Shown here piece by piece: positions 61,857-64,000 of a stretch of 64,000 nucleotides of DNA (position 1 is the stretch's first letter; the number at the start of each line of letters is the position of its first letter). The notes beneath the pieces are model-generated. The model was not told the origin of the DNA. It did no database searches and saw nothing but the letters and a program-made list of their open reading frames with translations. Where the stretch lies: contig OY997641.1 in assembly GCA_963921795.1 (NCBI GenBank), positions 30,127,913 through 30,191,912 on the forward strand, in the 5' to 3' direction. The translations under genes and the position numbers were made by a program. The stretch comes from Nannobrachium achirus (taxonomy: Eukaryota > Chordata > Actinopteri > Myctophiformes > Myctophidae).

Positions 61857-64000
<2,144 letters not shown>

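Overview
The window reads as vertebrate, almost certainly teleost fish, nuclear DNA. It has GT-AG introns, very many long (TG)n/(CA)n microsatellites, fish-type hAT, Tc1 and LINE remnants, and one large conserved vertebrate gene. Nothing here is prokaryotic. The exact species cannot be named from the sequence.

The left half (1 to about 33.7 kb, + strand) holds RBBP6, an E3 ubiquitin ligase and 3'-end mRNA processing factor. The first DWNN-domain exons lie upstream of the window. I reconstruct 19 coding exons from 895 to 32517. They join in one frame across every junction (7,214 coding bases, 2,403 residues plus stop) and cover the end of the DWNN domain, the CCHC zinc knuckle, the RING/U-box-like finger, a proline-rich region, an SR region and a long charged C-terminus. 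The last exon carries a 59-unit array of an 18-bp repeat (hexapeptide D-[I/S]-K-[D/E]-R-P). Two acceptors sit directly behind TG microsatellites. Poly(A) signals follow at 32743 and 33647.

The introns are full of mobile DNA. The 8.8-kb intron 11059-19832 holds a 1.4-kb hAT-like element with a perfect 8-bp target duplication, a fold-back element, an EEP-nuclease fragment flanked by direct repeats, an intronless ODAD4/TTC25-like retrocopy with a possible CRE+TATA promoter, an ATP13A1-like fragment next to it, a 366-bp tandem duplication containing 36-bp hairpins, and a decayed LINE reverse transcriptase fragment that stops just before the next exon.

The right half (about 33.7-64 kb) has no host gene I can support. 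It consists of microsatellites, hAT MITEs (some nested in L2-like LINE fragments), a 200-base assembly gap (43801-44000), and a full-length L1-type retrotransposon (about 46120-53344). That L1 has intact ORF1 and ORF2, a poly(A) tail and a 16-bp target-site duplication, so it looks young and potentially competent. A dispersed hairpin module built on AGATCTACAAGCTCA recurs across the window, inside several unrelated-looking hAT families.
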